A stretch of 64,000 nucleotides of DNA from Paractinoplanes ferrugineus (lineage in GTDB: Bacteria; Actinomycetota; Actinomycetes; Mycobacteriales; Micromonosporaceae), in contig NZ_BOMM01000047.1 of assembly GCF_016862195.1 (NCBI RefSeq), positions 124,001 to 188,000 on the forward strand, in the 5' to 3' direction. This document shows, in pieces, positions 50,599-59,341 of this stretch. Position 1 is the first letter of the stretch; each line of letters opens with the position of its first letter. Below the pieces are notes generated by a model. That model was not told where the DNA came from, made no database searches, and worked only from the letters and a program-made list of their open reading frames with translations. Made by a program: the position numbers and the translations under genes.

Positions 50599-51672
50599 AT
50601 GCCGGGCGGTTCCGCACTGCGGGCCTTGCGGATCGGGGCCGGCTTGACGATCGACGAACTCGCGGCGCGGTCGGGGGTGAGCTCGCGCACGATCGGCGGC
50701 ATCGAGCGGGGGCGGATCAGGCGTCCGCACGAACGCACCCTCGGCGCCCTGGCCGCAGGACTGGAGCTGGGTCCGGGCAGTGGCGACCGGCTGCGGGCGG
50801 CGGTGGGAGCCGAGGCCGCCGGCGCCGGTCTGCCCCGGGTGACGCCGTTCTTCACCGGGCGCGAGGAGGAGCTCGCCTGGCTGGTGGCCGCGGCCGGGTC
50901 GAGCCGGCTGGTCCAGGTCACCGGGCTGCCCGGGATCGGCAAGACGGCCCTGGTGCTCCAGGCGGCCGCGCGGCTGGCCGGCGACTTCCCGCACGGGGTG
51001 CGGTTCGTCGATCTCGGCGGTGGCCGGCCGCTGCCGGCGCCGGCGGTGGCCCGGCAGGTGGCGCAGGCCCTCGGCGGCCGGACCGTCGAGCAGGGACGTG
51101 ACCTGCTCGAGCGCCGCCGGGTGCTGCTGATCGTGGACGGGATGACCGATCCGGCCCAGGTGTCCGGGCTGCTGCCGACGCGGGGACCGGCGGTCACCAT
51201 GGTGACATCGGCCCGGCGGTTACCCCTGCCCGACGGGCGCTGCCGGGTGCTGACCGCGCTGCCCGACGCGACCGGCGAGCGGACGCTGCACCGGATGCTG
51301 GGCGCGACCGGCCCGGACCGGGTGCTCACCGGCCTGGCGCGGCACTGTCACGGACTGCCGCTGGCCCTGCGGGCGGTCGCGAACCGGGTACTGACCCGGC
51401 GCCGGTGGCCGGTCGACCGGATCGCCCACCGTCTCGCCCAGCCGGGGCGGCTCCTGGACGAACTGGCGGCCGGTGACCTGTCGGTCGGTGCGGCGTTCCA
51501 CCGTGGTTACCGGAGCCTGCCGGCCACCGCCCGGCTCGCGGTCCGCGCCCTGGCGCAGGAGCCGCCGCCCGCCGCCCTGGCCGAGCTCGCCGCTTGCGGC
51601 TGGTCCTGGCCAGGACCCCGCGGAGGGTACGAGGCGTATCCGATGCTGCGCGCCTTCGCCGCCACGCTGTGA
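50599..51672 (+). CDS. HTH-STAND ATPase, short form
   Basis: 357 residues. An XRE-type helix-turn-helix (about 4-65, LRIGAGLTIDELAARSGVSSRTIGGIERGR), then an NB-ARC-like ATPase with P-loop VTGLPGIGKTALVLQAA (about 108-124), LLIVDGMTDPAQVSG and the CHGLPLALRAVANRVL helix (about 253-268). It stops after the winged-helix part (SLPATARLAVRALAQ) and has no TPR tail. Similar in plan to the convergent long protein at 51685-53931, to which its end lies 12 bases away. Probably a signal-responsive regulator; a truncated or streamlined copy. Confidence 0.78.
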   Translation: MPGGSALRALRIGAGLTIDELAARSGVSSRTIGGIERGRIRRPHERTLGALAAGLELGPGSGDRLRAAVGAEAAGAGLPRVTPFFTGREEELAWLVAAAGSSRLVQVTGLPGIGKTALVLQAAARLAGDFPHGVRFVDLGGGRPLPAPAVARQVAQALGGRTVEQGRDLLERRRVLLIVDGMTDPAQVSGLLPTRGPAVTMVTSARRLPLPDGRCRVLTALPDATGERTLHRMLGATGPDRVLTGLARHCHGLPLALRAVANRVLTRRRWPVDRIAHRLAQPGRLLDELAAGDLSVGAAFHRGYRSLPATARLAVRALAQEPPPAALAELAACGWSWPGPRGGYEAYPMLRAFAATL

Positions 51673-51684
51673 GCGGGGTCCGGG

Positions 51685-53931
51685 TCAACGCGGAGCGGCG
51701 GCCGAGCGGAGCGCGGCCAGTTCGGCGCGGACCCGGGTGGCGGCGTCCGCGTCGTCGAGCTCGTCAGCCAGCTCGGCGGCCGTGGCCAGCCGGTCGGCGG
51801 CCTCGGCGGCGGCGCCGAGGTGCCGCAGCGCGCGGGCCAGCTCGATCAGGGCACCGAGTTCCACCGTACGCAGGCCGCAGTCGCGCGCGCCGGCGACGGC
51901 TTCCCGCAACGCGTCGACGCTGTCCGGCCACCGTTTGCCGGCCGCGAGGCCGATGCCGATCCGCAGGCAGGTCAGGGCGTCGGAGTAGGCCCGGACGACG
52001 GCACTCATCGGATAATCCGGGTCCCGGAGCAGCCGCAGTGTCGCCCGGTGGACCCGCAACGCGTCACCGGTCCGGCCCAGAGCGCTCAGCGATTGCCCGA
52101 GGCAGCGCATCGCCTGGGGCAGCCCCTCCCGCTCACCGACCTTCCGGAACGCGACCCACGCCCGTTGTCTGAGCCGGAGAGCCGCGGCATGCTCACCGAG
52201 GGCGGTCCGGGCCGAGGCGTCGTACAGCAGCGCCCAGCCCTGCTGCGCAAGGTCACCGGCCGCCTGCGCGCAGCGCCACGCCTCACCCGCGGTGACGACG
52301 CCCGCGCGGGGATCGGCGTCGCAGATCGTCTGCGCCCAGGCCAAGTAGTTCAGATGCGCCGCCTGGGTCCTCCGGTCGCCGCGGCTCGTCGCCGCCGCGG
52401 CGCCCAGCCGGAACACCTCCGTCCAGATGCCGGCCCGCAGCCGCTGGTCGGAGAACCAGTGCAGAGCGTCGGCGACCGCGATCACCAGATCGTGCCGGCC
52501 CGCCGCGGCGGCGAGGCGCAGGGCGGGAAACCAGTTGTCGAGTTCCGCGTCGAGCCAGGCCCGCGCCTGATCGGTGTCCTCGAGGGCCGGCCCGGCCGGG
52601 CCGGCCACCGGGCCGGGACCGCCCGGCTCGAAGTGCAGTCCGGCGCGCACGGTGGTCTCCAGCAACCATCGGACCAGCCCGGCGCGGGCGGCTCGGCCGC
52701 CGTCCGGCTCGTCGCGGTGCAGGCAGGCGTCGGCGAAGTCCCGGATCAGGTCGTGCAGGCTGAAGCGATCCGGCGGCCGGATCGCGGCCAGACCGCTCTC
52801 CACCAGCGCGTCCAGCGCGTCCTCGGCGACGACCGGATCGACCCCGCAGAGGGCCGCCGCGGCGTCGGCGGTGAAGTCCGCGCCCGGGACCAGGGCCAGC
52901 CGCCGCAGCGTGCGCCGGCCGGCCGGCGGCAGCGACCGGTAGGAGACCTCGAGGGCCGCGGCGAGACCGGGTGCGCCACCGTCGAGCACGGTGATCCGGT
53001 TCCTCGTCCGGGCAAGCTGCGCGTTCAGCGCGGGCACTGTCAGTTCCGGTTCGTCATGCAGGCGCTGCCCCGTCACCCGCAGCGCCAACGGCAGGTGCCC
53101 GCAGTGGACGGCGAGGGCGGCGATCTCGTTCGGGTCCCCGGTGTGCGGCCGGCCGACGGCGCGCAGCAGGGCGGTGGCGTCGGCCGGTGGGAGCGGTTCC
53201 TGCGGCAGCCAGTGCACCGCCTCCAGCCCGCTCAGCCAGCGCCGGCAGGTGAGCAGCACCAGGCCGGGGCCGTCGCCGGGCAGCAGCGGCCGCACCTGCT
53301 CCTCGTCGGCCGCGTTGTCGAGCACCAGCAGGACCCGGCGGTGGTGGAGCAGACCGCGGTAGACCCGGGCCCGTTCGTCCGGGCCCGCCGGTATCCGGCT
53401 CTCGGCTACGCCGAGGGCCAGCAGCAGCCGTCGCAGGACCTCGGTGGACGCGGCCGGGCGTTCCTGGGTGCCGCGCAGATCGACGAAGAGCCGCCCGTCC
53501 GGGTAGTCGGCGGCCAGGTCGTGGACGGCACGCAGGGCGAGCGCGGTCTTACCGACCCCGGGCTGTCCGGTGAGCACGACGACGACCGCCGGACCGGCGG
53601 CGACGTCCGGCGGGCCGGCCAGCGCCCGAATCGCCGCCAGGGCGTCGCCGCGGCCGGTGAAGTGCGGCGGCGGCTCCGGCATCGGGCAAGCACCGGCGGG
53701 CAACCGCTCCGCGTCGGCCGCCCGCCGCACCAGATCGCGATCCGCGGGGGGAAGGGCAAGCGCCTCGAGGACGGCGGTCAGCGTACGGCGCTGCGGTCGC
53801 CGGACCCGGTCGCGCTCCAGGTCGCTGAGCGCTCGCGGACTCACGCCCGCCCGCTCGGCCAGCTCCTCGATCGTCAGATCGGCGGCGGTGCGGTAACCGC
53901 GCAGCCGGCCGCCGAGGGTGGGACCGGCCAC
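51685..53931 (-). CDS. HTH-STAND-TPR regulator
   Basis: 748 residues from a GTG with GGGGG seven bases upstream. XRE-type HTH (about 5-70, LRGYRTAADLTIEELAERAGVSPRALSDLERD), NB-ARC ATPase with P-loop VLTGQPGVGKTALALRAVH (about 120-138) and LLVLDNAADEEQVRPLLPG, winged helix near 330-420, and TPR repeats to the end (GLPQAMRCLGQSLSALGRTGDALRVH). The same layout is found in actinobacterial AfsR-related and defence-related STAND proteins. The open frame upstream (68 codons) lacks family features. Target unknown. Confidence 0.83.
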   Translation of the reverse strand: MAGPTLGGRLRGYRTAADLTIEELAERAGVSPRALSDLERDRVRRPQRRTLTAVLEALALPPADRDLVRRAADAERLPAGACPMPEPPPHFTGRGDALAAIRALAGPPDVAAGPAVVVVLTGQPGVGKTALALRAVHDLAADYPDGRLFVDLRGTQERPAASTEVLRRLLLALGVAESRIPAGPDERARVYRGLLHHRRVLLVLDNAADEEQVRPLLPGDGPGLVLLTCRRWLSGLEAVHWLPQEPLPPADATALLRAVGRPHTGDPNEIAALAVHCGHLPLALRVTGQRLHDEPELTVPALNAQLARTRNRITVLDGGAPGLAAALEVSYRSLPPAGRRTLRRLALVPGADFTADAAAALCGVDPVVAEDALDALVESGLAAIRPPDRFSLHDLIRDFADACLHRDEPDGGRAARAGLVRWLLETTVRAGLHFEPGGPGPVAGPAGPALEDTDQARAWLDAELDNWFPALRLAAAAGRHDLVIAVADALHWFSDQRLRAGIWTEVFRLGAAAATSRGDRRTQAAHLNYLAWAQTICDADPRAGVVTAGEAWRCAQAAGDLAQQGWALLYDASARTALGEHAAALRLRQRAWVAFRKVGEREGLPQAMRCLGQSLSALGRTGDALRVHRATLRLLRDPDYPMSAVVRAYSDALTCLRIGIGLAAGKRWPDSVDALREAVAGARDCGLRTVELGALIELARALRHLGAAAEAADRLATAAELADELDDADAATRVRAELAALRSAAAPR

Positions 53932-54137
53932 GGCGTAACCCCCGTCGAGAAGGATCGGGTGCGGTTCACCCAGTGTATCGACTACGTCACAGGTCCATCG
54001 GAGACGTGCTGAGCTGGGCCGACATCCGACGGCTAGTTCTTGCCTGATGTTCTGCATGGAGGCCGGGACGCGCGGCGGCTCTACTCGGTGCGTCAGTGAC
54101 CGACCGCGGTCACCGGACCCGACAGGAGGAACCACCT

Positions 54138-54689
54138 GTGCTCAAGAACCGGAACGGCGGACGCCGGCTCGTCACCCGCGTCGTCGCCCTGTGTGCGATG
54201 GTCGCGGGCGGGCTGCTGGTGGCGGGCTCGCCGGCCTTCGCGTACACGCTCGTCGGCCGATTCCAGAATCACGTCTCCGGGCTGTGCCTGGACAGCGGCT
54301 TCCCGGCCTCGGGAAGCGCGTTCGGGCCGGTCTACACCCGGCCCTGCCAGAGTGGCAACAACTACCAGACCTGGGAGGTGTACGGGCCGAAGGGCAAGTC
54401 CCGGTTCGGCTACGAGCTCACCCAGATCCGGAACCGGGCCACCGGCTTGTGTCTGAGCATGGACGAGTACGGCGGCCCGCGCCTCTATACCGCCGGTTGC
54501 AGCAACGGCCGTCCACCGTCGACGGACGTCCTGGAGGGCGTGGGGCAGAACTGGCAGACAGTGTCACTGCGCCAGGAATACTACGAGGGCAGGCTGGTCT
54601 GCCTCGACAGTCACGGCTCGGCGAGTCAGGACGCGTACGCCCGGTCGTGCAACGACGGGTCGTACCAGGATTGGCGGTTGCTGAGCTGA
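54138..54689 (+). CDS. Secreted ricin-B-like lectin domain protein
   Basis: 183 residues, GTG start with AGGAGG upstream. Signal peptide (LVTRVVALCAMVAGGLLVAGSPAFAY, cleavage near 36), then a beta-trefoil-like domain with repeated Q-x-W and cysteine features: GLCLDSGF, CQSGNNYQTWEV, GLCLSMDEYG, GQNWQTV, VCLDSHG, YQDWRLL at the very end. Ricin-type trefoils bind sugars outside the cell. No catalytic domain is attached, which is unusual but not rare. Divergent from the STAND gene. Confidence 0.8.
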   Translation: MLKNRNGGRRLVTRVVALCAMVAGGLLVAGSPAFAYTLVGRFQNHVSGLCLDSGFPASGSAFGPVYTRPCQSGNNYQTWEVYGPKGKSRFGYELTQIRNRATGLCLSMDEYGGPRLYTAGCSNGRPPSTDVLEGVGQNWQTVSLRQEYYEGRLVCLDSHGSASQDAYARSCNDGSYQDWRLLS

Positions 54690-54759
54690 GACGCCGGGAG
54701 GCGACCGGGCGTCCGGTCGTCTCCCGCTCCGCTGCTCGGCCGCCGAGCGGCTGACCTTC

Positions 54760-55692
54760 TCAGCGGGCGATCAGCTCGTCGATCAGGCTGTCGGCCAGTT
54801 TCTGGGTGCGGGCCTCGGTGTGGTCCAGCGCGATCACGACCATGGCGGCGCGCTGGGCGGGCAACCGGGCGACCTGGGCGCTCAGACCGGCCCACAAGCC
54901 GCCGTGGCGGTGCAGCGGGAAACCGGCCCGGGTCAGCACGTCGACCCCCCAGCCGTACGGGAGGGGCGTGCCGTCGTCGAGCCGGCCCGCCGTGTGCAGC
55001 AGGTCGGAGACGCCCAGCTCGTCGTTCGCCAGGGCCTCGTTCCAGCGCATCAGGTCGGCCGCCGTCGACCAGACGCCGCAGTCGCCCAGCGACAGCGGCG
55101 CCGGGGAACCCAGCTCGGTCGGGGTGGCGCCGGGCGGGAACGGCTCCGGGCCGGGCCAGTAGCGGGTGGCGGTCATGCCGAGCGGCTCGAACAGGCGCGA
55201 GCGGGCGAAGTCGGGGAACGGCTCGCCGGCGATCCGTTCGACGATGACCGACAGGCAGGTGTAGCCGGCGTTGCGGTAGCCGAAGACGGTTCCCGGCGGG
55301 CTCTCCAGTTTCTCGTGCCCGCCCAGCTCGGCCAGCATGCCGGGGACGGTCCGGTCCCGCCCGGCCCGCTTGAGCGCGAAGAACTCACCGGCCTCGGGCA
55401 GTCCGCCGGTGTGGTGGATCAGGTGCCGCACCCGAACGGTGGCCGCCCACGCCGGCAGCTCGGGCATCCAGTCGGCCAGCGCCGACTCGACGTCGATCTT
55501 CCCCTGCCGCGCGAGCAGCGCCACGCAGGCGGCCGTGATCTGCTTCGACACCGACGCGACGCAGGCCGTCGTGAACGGCTCACCGTGACTCACGTACACC
55601 GGCGGCGTGTCCCCGTGCCGCAGCCCGACCACGACCCGGTCGCCGCCGCCGTACCCCGCCGCCTCGATGAGCGCGCCGGCCCGCTCGGACAT
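54760..55692 (-). CDS. Serine hydrolase, class C beta-lactamase / esterase fold
   Basis: 310 residues from ATG 55692; a GTG four codons earlier is also possible. SxxK motif at 47-50 (ASVSKQITAACVALL), YxN at 139-141 (GYRNAGYTCL) and the third-motif HGG near 275 (HRHGGLWAG) are complete. These penicillin-binding-protein-like hydrolases are peptidases, esterases or beta-lactamases. There is no signal peptide, so a cytoplasmic esterase or D-amino peptidase is more likely than resistance. Substrate cannot be told. Confidence 0.87.
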   Translation of the reverse strand: MSERAGALIEAAGYGGGDRVVVGLRHGDTPPVYVSHGEPFTTACVASVSKQITAACVALLARQGKIDVESALADWMPELPAWAATVRVRHLIHHTGGLPEAGEFFALKRAGRDRTVPGMLAELGGHEKLESPPGTVFGYRNAGYTCLSVIVERIAGEPFPDFARSRLFEPLGMTATRYWPGPEPFPPGATPTELGSPAPLSLGDCGVWSTAADLMRWNEALANDELGVSDLLHTAGRLDDGTPLPYGWGVDVLTRAGFPLHRHGGLWAGLSAQVARLPAQRAAMVVIALDHTEARTQKLADSLIDELIAR

Positions 55693-55795
55693 CTCACGAT
55701 CCACCGGGCCAGTATCGGGAACCGCCGCCACCGGGTACACCGATTTAGTACCGAGGAGCCCGCGCGCCGCCGCCTCTGCCGGAGGACGCGCGGGA

Positions 55796-56179
55796 CTACC
55801 AACGCTCCACGAGATGTTCCCGCCCCGGCGGCGGGTCGTACGGCTCAGGCCAGTAGTCGGTGATCCGGCTGATGCGACCTTGCTCGCCGACCTCGAGCCA
55901 GACGCAAGCGTCCTGCCCGTCGGCACCGACGCGAACGTCGAGCCACAACGCGGCAAGGCGGCCGTCGGCCACCGTCTGACGCACCCGCAGATGCCAGTCG
56001 CCCGGATAGTCCACGTTGAACCGGAGGAACGCGGGCCGGCCGCGGATGCGCTCGCGCGTCTGCGGCATCTCGTAGACCACGTCCTCGGCGAGCAAGCCGG
56101 CCAGCCGGGACCAGTCACGCTGGTCGAGGCTCTCGACGTAGGCGATCGCGATCTGCCGGGTCTTGGCGGTGTCGTCCAC
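55796..56179 (-). CDS. NTF2/SnoaL-like small protein
   Basis: 127 residues of the NTF2 cone fold: TRQIAIAYVESLDQRDWSRLAGLLAEDVVYEMPQTRERIRGRPAFLRF, then VRVGADGQDACVWLEVGEQGRISRITDYWPEPYDPPP (cited for family likeness in parts). Such proteins are isomerases, dehydratases or binding proteins; the ITDYWPEP end is typical of the SnoaL-like nuclear-transport-factor group in actinomycetes. GTG start. Unknown substrate. Confidence 0.8.
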   Translation of the reverse strand: MDDTAKTRQIAIAYVESLDQRDWSRLAGLLAEDVVYEMPQTRERIRGRPAFLRFNVDYPGDWHLRVRQTVADGRLAALWLDVRVGADGQDACVWLEVGEQGRISRITDYWPEPYDPPPGREHLVERW

Positions 56180-56224
56180 GTCCGCGACGCTACCTCGGCA
56201 GACCTCCGGCCGGGCGGCGCGGGT

Positions 56225-56932
56225 TCACTCGCCGCGACTCGGCACCCAGCGGCCGTCCGAGCCGACAGCGACGTCGAAGGCCTGCCGATCGGTCGCGCCG
56301 AAATCGACCAGGCAACGCCAGTCGCCCACGCCGTCCGCGTCGACGCTGAGCGAGGCACACGTCGCGCCGGTCGGAGTGGCGGCGGCGCCGCTGCTGTCCT
56401 TGACGCCGCCGTCCTTGACGATTGACTGCTCGAGCCAGGCCGCCGTGAAACGACCCGACGAGGTGCTCGTCGGGGTGCCGGCCATACCGGCGAGGGTCGC
56501 CATCATCGCCAGGGCCAGCAGAACGGACACCAACGTCCAGCCCCCGAGGGTAGCGGCGAAAGCCACCCAGTACTTCTGGCCGGGCCGGCCCATCGCGGCT
56601 GCCCGGCGGGCCCGGCCGTGGGCCGAGATGGCACCGAGAACACCGAACAGCGTCGTGAACAGGATGACGGCGCCGATGCCCGGAGCCTGGCCTCGGGCCA
56701 CCCGGCCGGAATATCCGCCCTGGCCCGGCGGCGGCCAAGCGGACTGGCCGGAGCGGGGCGCCGCGTAACCGTAGGGTGCGGGTTGCGCCGCCGGCCCCCG
56801 GTAACCGGTCTGACCGGCCTGTCCGTAACCGGCAGGCGATTGCCCGGGTCGACCGGCGTACGTCGGCGACTGCGTGCTCCGCACCGGCTGAGCGGTCTTC
56901 CACAAGTCGTTGGCCTGCGGTTCTGCTGTCAT
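56225..56932 (-). CDS. Proline/glycine-rich membrane protein with outward domain
   Basis: 235 residues. A cytoplasmic Gly/Pro/Tyr/Gln-rich N-terminus (about 1-85), two membrane helices (about 86-105 and 125-150, the second VAFAATLGGWTLVSVLLALAMMA), and an outward C-terminal domain (about 165-235) with one cysteine pair (GATCASLSVDADGVGDWRCLVDF) as in DUF4333/DUF4878-like proteins. Function unknown. A reading frame of 36 further codons exists upstream of the ATG but has no ribosome site. Confidence 0.75.
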   Translation of the reverse strand: MTAEPQANDLWKTAQPVRSTQSPTYAGRPGQSPAGYGQAGQTGYRGPAAQPAPYGYAAPRSGQSAWPPPGQGGYSGRVARGQAPGIGAVILFTTLFGVLGAISAHGRARRAAAMGRPGQKYWVAFAATLGGWTLVSVLLALAMMATLAGMAGTPTSTSSGRFTAAWLEQSIVKDGGVKDSSGAAATPTGATCASLSVDADGVGDWRCLVDFGATDRQAFDVAVGSDGRWVPSRGE

Positions 56933-57074
56933 TTGGCGACCCGTCCGTGGTGTTGTTCGACTCCGTCCGGCGTTAGTTCGGCGGCCCGCGCGCCGACCTG
57001 AGACTTGGCTCACCATGCCGGTGGAACTCGCCGAGCTCATCCGCGAGCTCGCCCGGCCCGGCCGGCCGGCCGGG

Positions 57075-57878
57075 TCAGAGCAGTGGGAGCAGCAGCTCGG
57101 GCCGGTCCAGCGGGATGATGTGCCCGCACTGCGGGAGGACGTGGCCGGTCAGGTCGTCGGCGATGGCCACCAGTTGGCGGTGCAGCCGGTCCCCGACCGG
57201 CCGCGCCCCGATCGCGACCACCGGCATCGGCAACCGCCGCCGGCTCTCGGCCGCGATCTGATCAGCGGTCACGCTCATCGCGCGATAGTGCGCGAAGGCG
57301 CATCCCAGGCTCTCCGGTCCGCTGTACGCCGCGACGAAGGCAGCCCGCACGTCCGGGGCGACACCGTTCCCGTCGTGGGTTCCGGCTCGCAGGAAGAAGT
57401 CGAGGTACTCGCCCTCGTGCCCGACCAGCACCCGCTCGGCCAAGCCCGGAACCCCGTGGAACCCGAACCACCACGGCGCGGCGAAGTCGGCCGGCAGGCC
57501 GCCGAGCACCGCCTCCATCACGACCAGCCGGCTCACCCGCTCGGGGTGGCGCAGGGCGAGCAGCACCGCCGGCGACACCCCCAGATCAAGGGCGGCCACG
57601 TCGGCGTGGGCGACACCGAGGGCATCAAGCAGCTTCCGTACGTCCTCGGCCACCGTGCCCGCGTCATAGCCGGTCGCGGCCCGGCTGGTGCCGCCCAGGC
57701 CACGCAGGTCGGGGGCGATGACGCGCCGGGTGCGGGCCAGCTCCGGAATGATCCGCGACCACACCGCCCAGGTGTGCGGGAACCCGTGCAGCAGCACGAT
57801 CGGCGGCCCGTCCCCGGCCAGGGCCACGTTCAGCACGATCCCGTTCGCCTCGACGCGCCTGATTTCTGTCGCCGTCAT
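57075..57878 (-). CDS. Alpha/beta hydrolase of the epoxide hydrolase / dehalogenase type
   Basis: 267 residues. HGFPHTWAVWSRIIPEL gives the oxyanion-hole HG-x-P, PDLRGLGGTSRAATGYD the following loop, and the nucleophile elbow is A-L-D98-L-G, so the nucleophile is aspartate, not serine. This marks the epoxide hydrolase and haloalkane/haloacetate dehalogenase branch. ATG start. Divergent from an HxlR regulator, with a palindrome between them, so regulation by that repressor is likely. The true substrate (epoxide or halo-acid) is not readable. Confidence 0.82.
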   Translation of the reverse strand: MTATEIRRVEANGIVLNVALAGDGPPIVLLHGFPHTWAVWSRIIPELARTRRVIAPDLRGLGGTSRAATGYDAGTVAEDVRKLLDALGVAHADVAALDLGVSPAVLLALRHPERVSRLVVMEAVLGGLPADFAAPWWFGFHGVPGLAERVLVGHEGEYLDFFLRAGTHDGNGVAPDVRAAFVAAYSGPESLGCAFAHYRAMSVTADQIAAESRRRLPMPVVAIGARPVGDRLHRQLVAIADDLTGHVLPQCGHIIPLDRPELLLPLL

Positions 57879-57895
57879 GTCGCTCCCACCCAGCT

Positions 57896-57912
57896 GGTAA
57901 CCAATAGTTACC
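57896..57912. promoter_or_regulatory. Probable HxlR operator
   Basis: GGTAACCAATAGTTACC, six-base inverted arms around five bases, lies 18 bases upstream of the hydrolase start and about 65 bases before the regulator start. GTAAC-type palindromes are frequent HxlR targets. AGGTACCT at 57923-57930 could be a second element. Confidence 0.65.
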
Positions 57913-57976
57913 TGATCACCGTAGGTACCTATAAGGTGGTCGGGAAGAACGCACTTCGCCGGAAGGTGGTTACCCG

Positions 57977-58351
57977 ATGGTGCCTGCCCGCCGCGGCGAC
58001 CTGTTCGATCCGGCGTGCCCCACCCGGCGGCTCCTCGACCGGGTCGGCACCAAGTGGGTCGCCATGATCGTCAAGGTGCTGGCCGAGGCCGGATCGCCGG
58101 AACTGGGCTTCGCCGAACTCGAACGCCGCATCCCCGGCATCTCGCACAAGATGCTGTCCCAGACCCTGCGGTCGCTGGCCGCCGACGGCCTGGTCGACCG
58201 ACGGGTCGAGCCGTCCACCCCACCCCGGGTCCACTACCGGCTGACCGACCTGGGCCGATCGCTCGACGAGCCGCTGGCCGCCCTGCGCGACTGGGCCGAA
58301 CGCCACATGGGCGACATCGACGACTTCGCCCAGCGCGCCCCCTCAGGCTGA
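57977..58351 (+). CDS. HxlR-family winged-helix regulator
   Basis: 124 residues: DPACPTRRLLDRVGTKWVAMIVKVL, then F-x-E-L-x-R-x-I-P-G-I-S-H-K-M-L-S-Q-T-L-R-x-L and YRLTDLG, the HxlR pattern. One cysteine (Cys14) is at the position that senses electrophiles or oxidants in several members. The ATG is followed directly by a GTG; the ribosome site GGAAGG lies somewhat upstream. Divergent from the hydrolase, which it probably represses. Confidence 0.88.
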   Translation: MVPARRGDLFDPACPTRRLLDRVGTKWVAMIVKVLAEAGSPELGFAELERRIPGISHKMLSQTLRSLAADGLVDRRVEPSTPPRVHYRLTDLGRSLDEPLAALRDWAERHMGDIDDFAQRAPSG

Positions 58352-58539
58352 CCGCCCCCGCTCCTCGATCGACCCCACCTTGATGCCGCCGAACAAGGCC
58401 CCGGCAGACCGGTCCGGGTGCAGTCCGCGTGGTGGTCCGCGGAGCGCCCCCTAAAGCGTCCTAGGAGGCTGGGTTTATCGAGAGCGCCGCCCGGCCCCGG
58501 CGTGCCGGGGATCAGCCGCCGATCACCGGCCCTTCCGGT

Positions 58540-58992
58540 TCACCCCGGCTCGGCTCGGCGCAGCGGCTCGACAATGAGGTCGACCAGATCGGGAAGAGCG
58601 CACCCGTAGTCCTGCAACGACGGGATCTCGCCGACTGCGACCTGGCCGATGCTCCCCGCCGGTGACAACCCGTCCGGCCGATCGCGGACGCGGTCACCGG
58701 GCGGCAAACCGACACCGCCGCTCATCCGCCGGCGGGGCGTGGCGCCGGCGGCGACCTCCCCGTGCTCCGAGGCGATCGACCCGTACCGGTCGATCAATGC
58801 GTGCGCCGCGTCGTACACGTCAGCGATCGCGCGACGGGCGTCCTCCTCGCCGGCGTCCGGGTTGTCCGCCCGGTACGCGGCTCGCGCCGCGGCAAGGAAG
58901 CCCGGAGGATCGATGATCACCGCGTCCTCACGGTGCACGTAGGAGATGACCATTCCCGGGTACGGCTGCATCCCGTCCGCTCCATCGACCAT
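58540..58992 (-). CDS. Hypothetical cytoplasmic protein
   Basis: 150 residues, no family recognised. The first half reads as a normal soluble protein (YPGMVISYVHREDAVIIDPPGFLAAARAAYRAD, ARRAIADVYDAAHALIDRYG), the second half is Pro/Gly/Arg-rich with an acidic-hydrophobic end (ALPDLVDLIVEPLRRAEPG). Third codon positions fit a coding region. ATG start. No neighbour in the same direction within 600 bases. Confidence 0.5.
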   Translation of the reverse strand: MVDGADGMQPYPGMVISYVHREDAVIIDPPGFLAAARAAYRADNPDAGEEDARRAIADVYDAAHALIDRYGSIASEHGEVAAGATPRRRMSGGVGLPPGDRVRDRPDGLSPAGSIGQVAVGEIPSLQDYGCALPDLVDLIVEPLRRAEPG

Positions 58993-59341
58993 CGCCTCAC
59001 CCTAGGCCGCCACGACGAGCCCCGGGCGGGCCGGAGCCGCATCCGCCGAGCGGGGTTCAGCACCGTCATCGGGTCGTGGGCAGGCGGGTCGCGAGGATGT
59101 GTTTGCCGGGGCCGCGAGCGGGGCCGTGGGTGGCGAACCAGGCGCAGGTGCAACGCTCCCCGTCCGGGGCGCGCCGGACGACGTTCACCGAGCCGGTGCG
59201 GGTGCCGGGTGATCTCGGGTGCGGCGCCGAGGGACCTGGACGACAACTTCCTGAAAATTTGTACGAAGCAACGGCGACGAGTGCCCGATCGAGCGCTACT
59301 GTCACGATCATTAGTCGGCGGGCTGACCGGAAGGTGTCGTC
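58993..59341. other. Intergenic region with a possible 3' gene fragment
   Basis: 349 bases. On the minus strand about 59067-59225 reads TRTGSVNVVRRAPDGERCTC followed by AWFATHGPARGPGKHILATR, with a stop just after; composition is protein-like, but no start or 5' part exists because sequence further upstream on that strand is antisense to the monooxygenase. It may be the tail of a lost gene. The last 110 bases probably carry the monooxygenase promoter. Confidence 0.35.
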
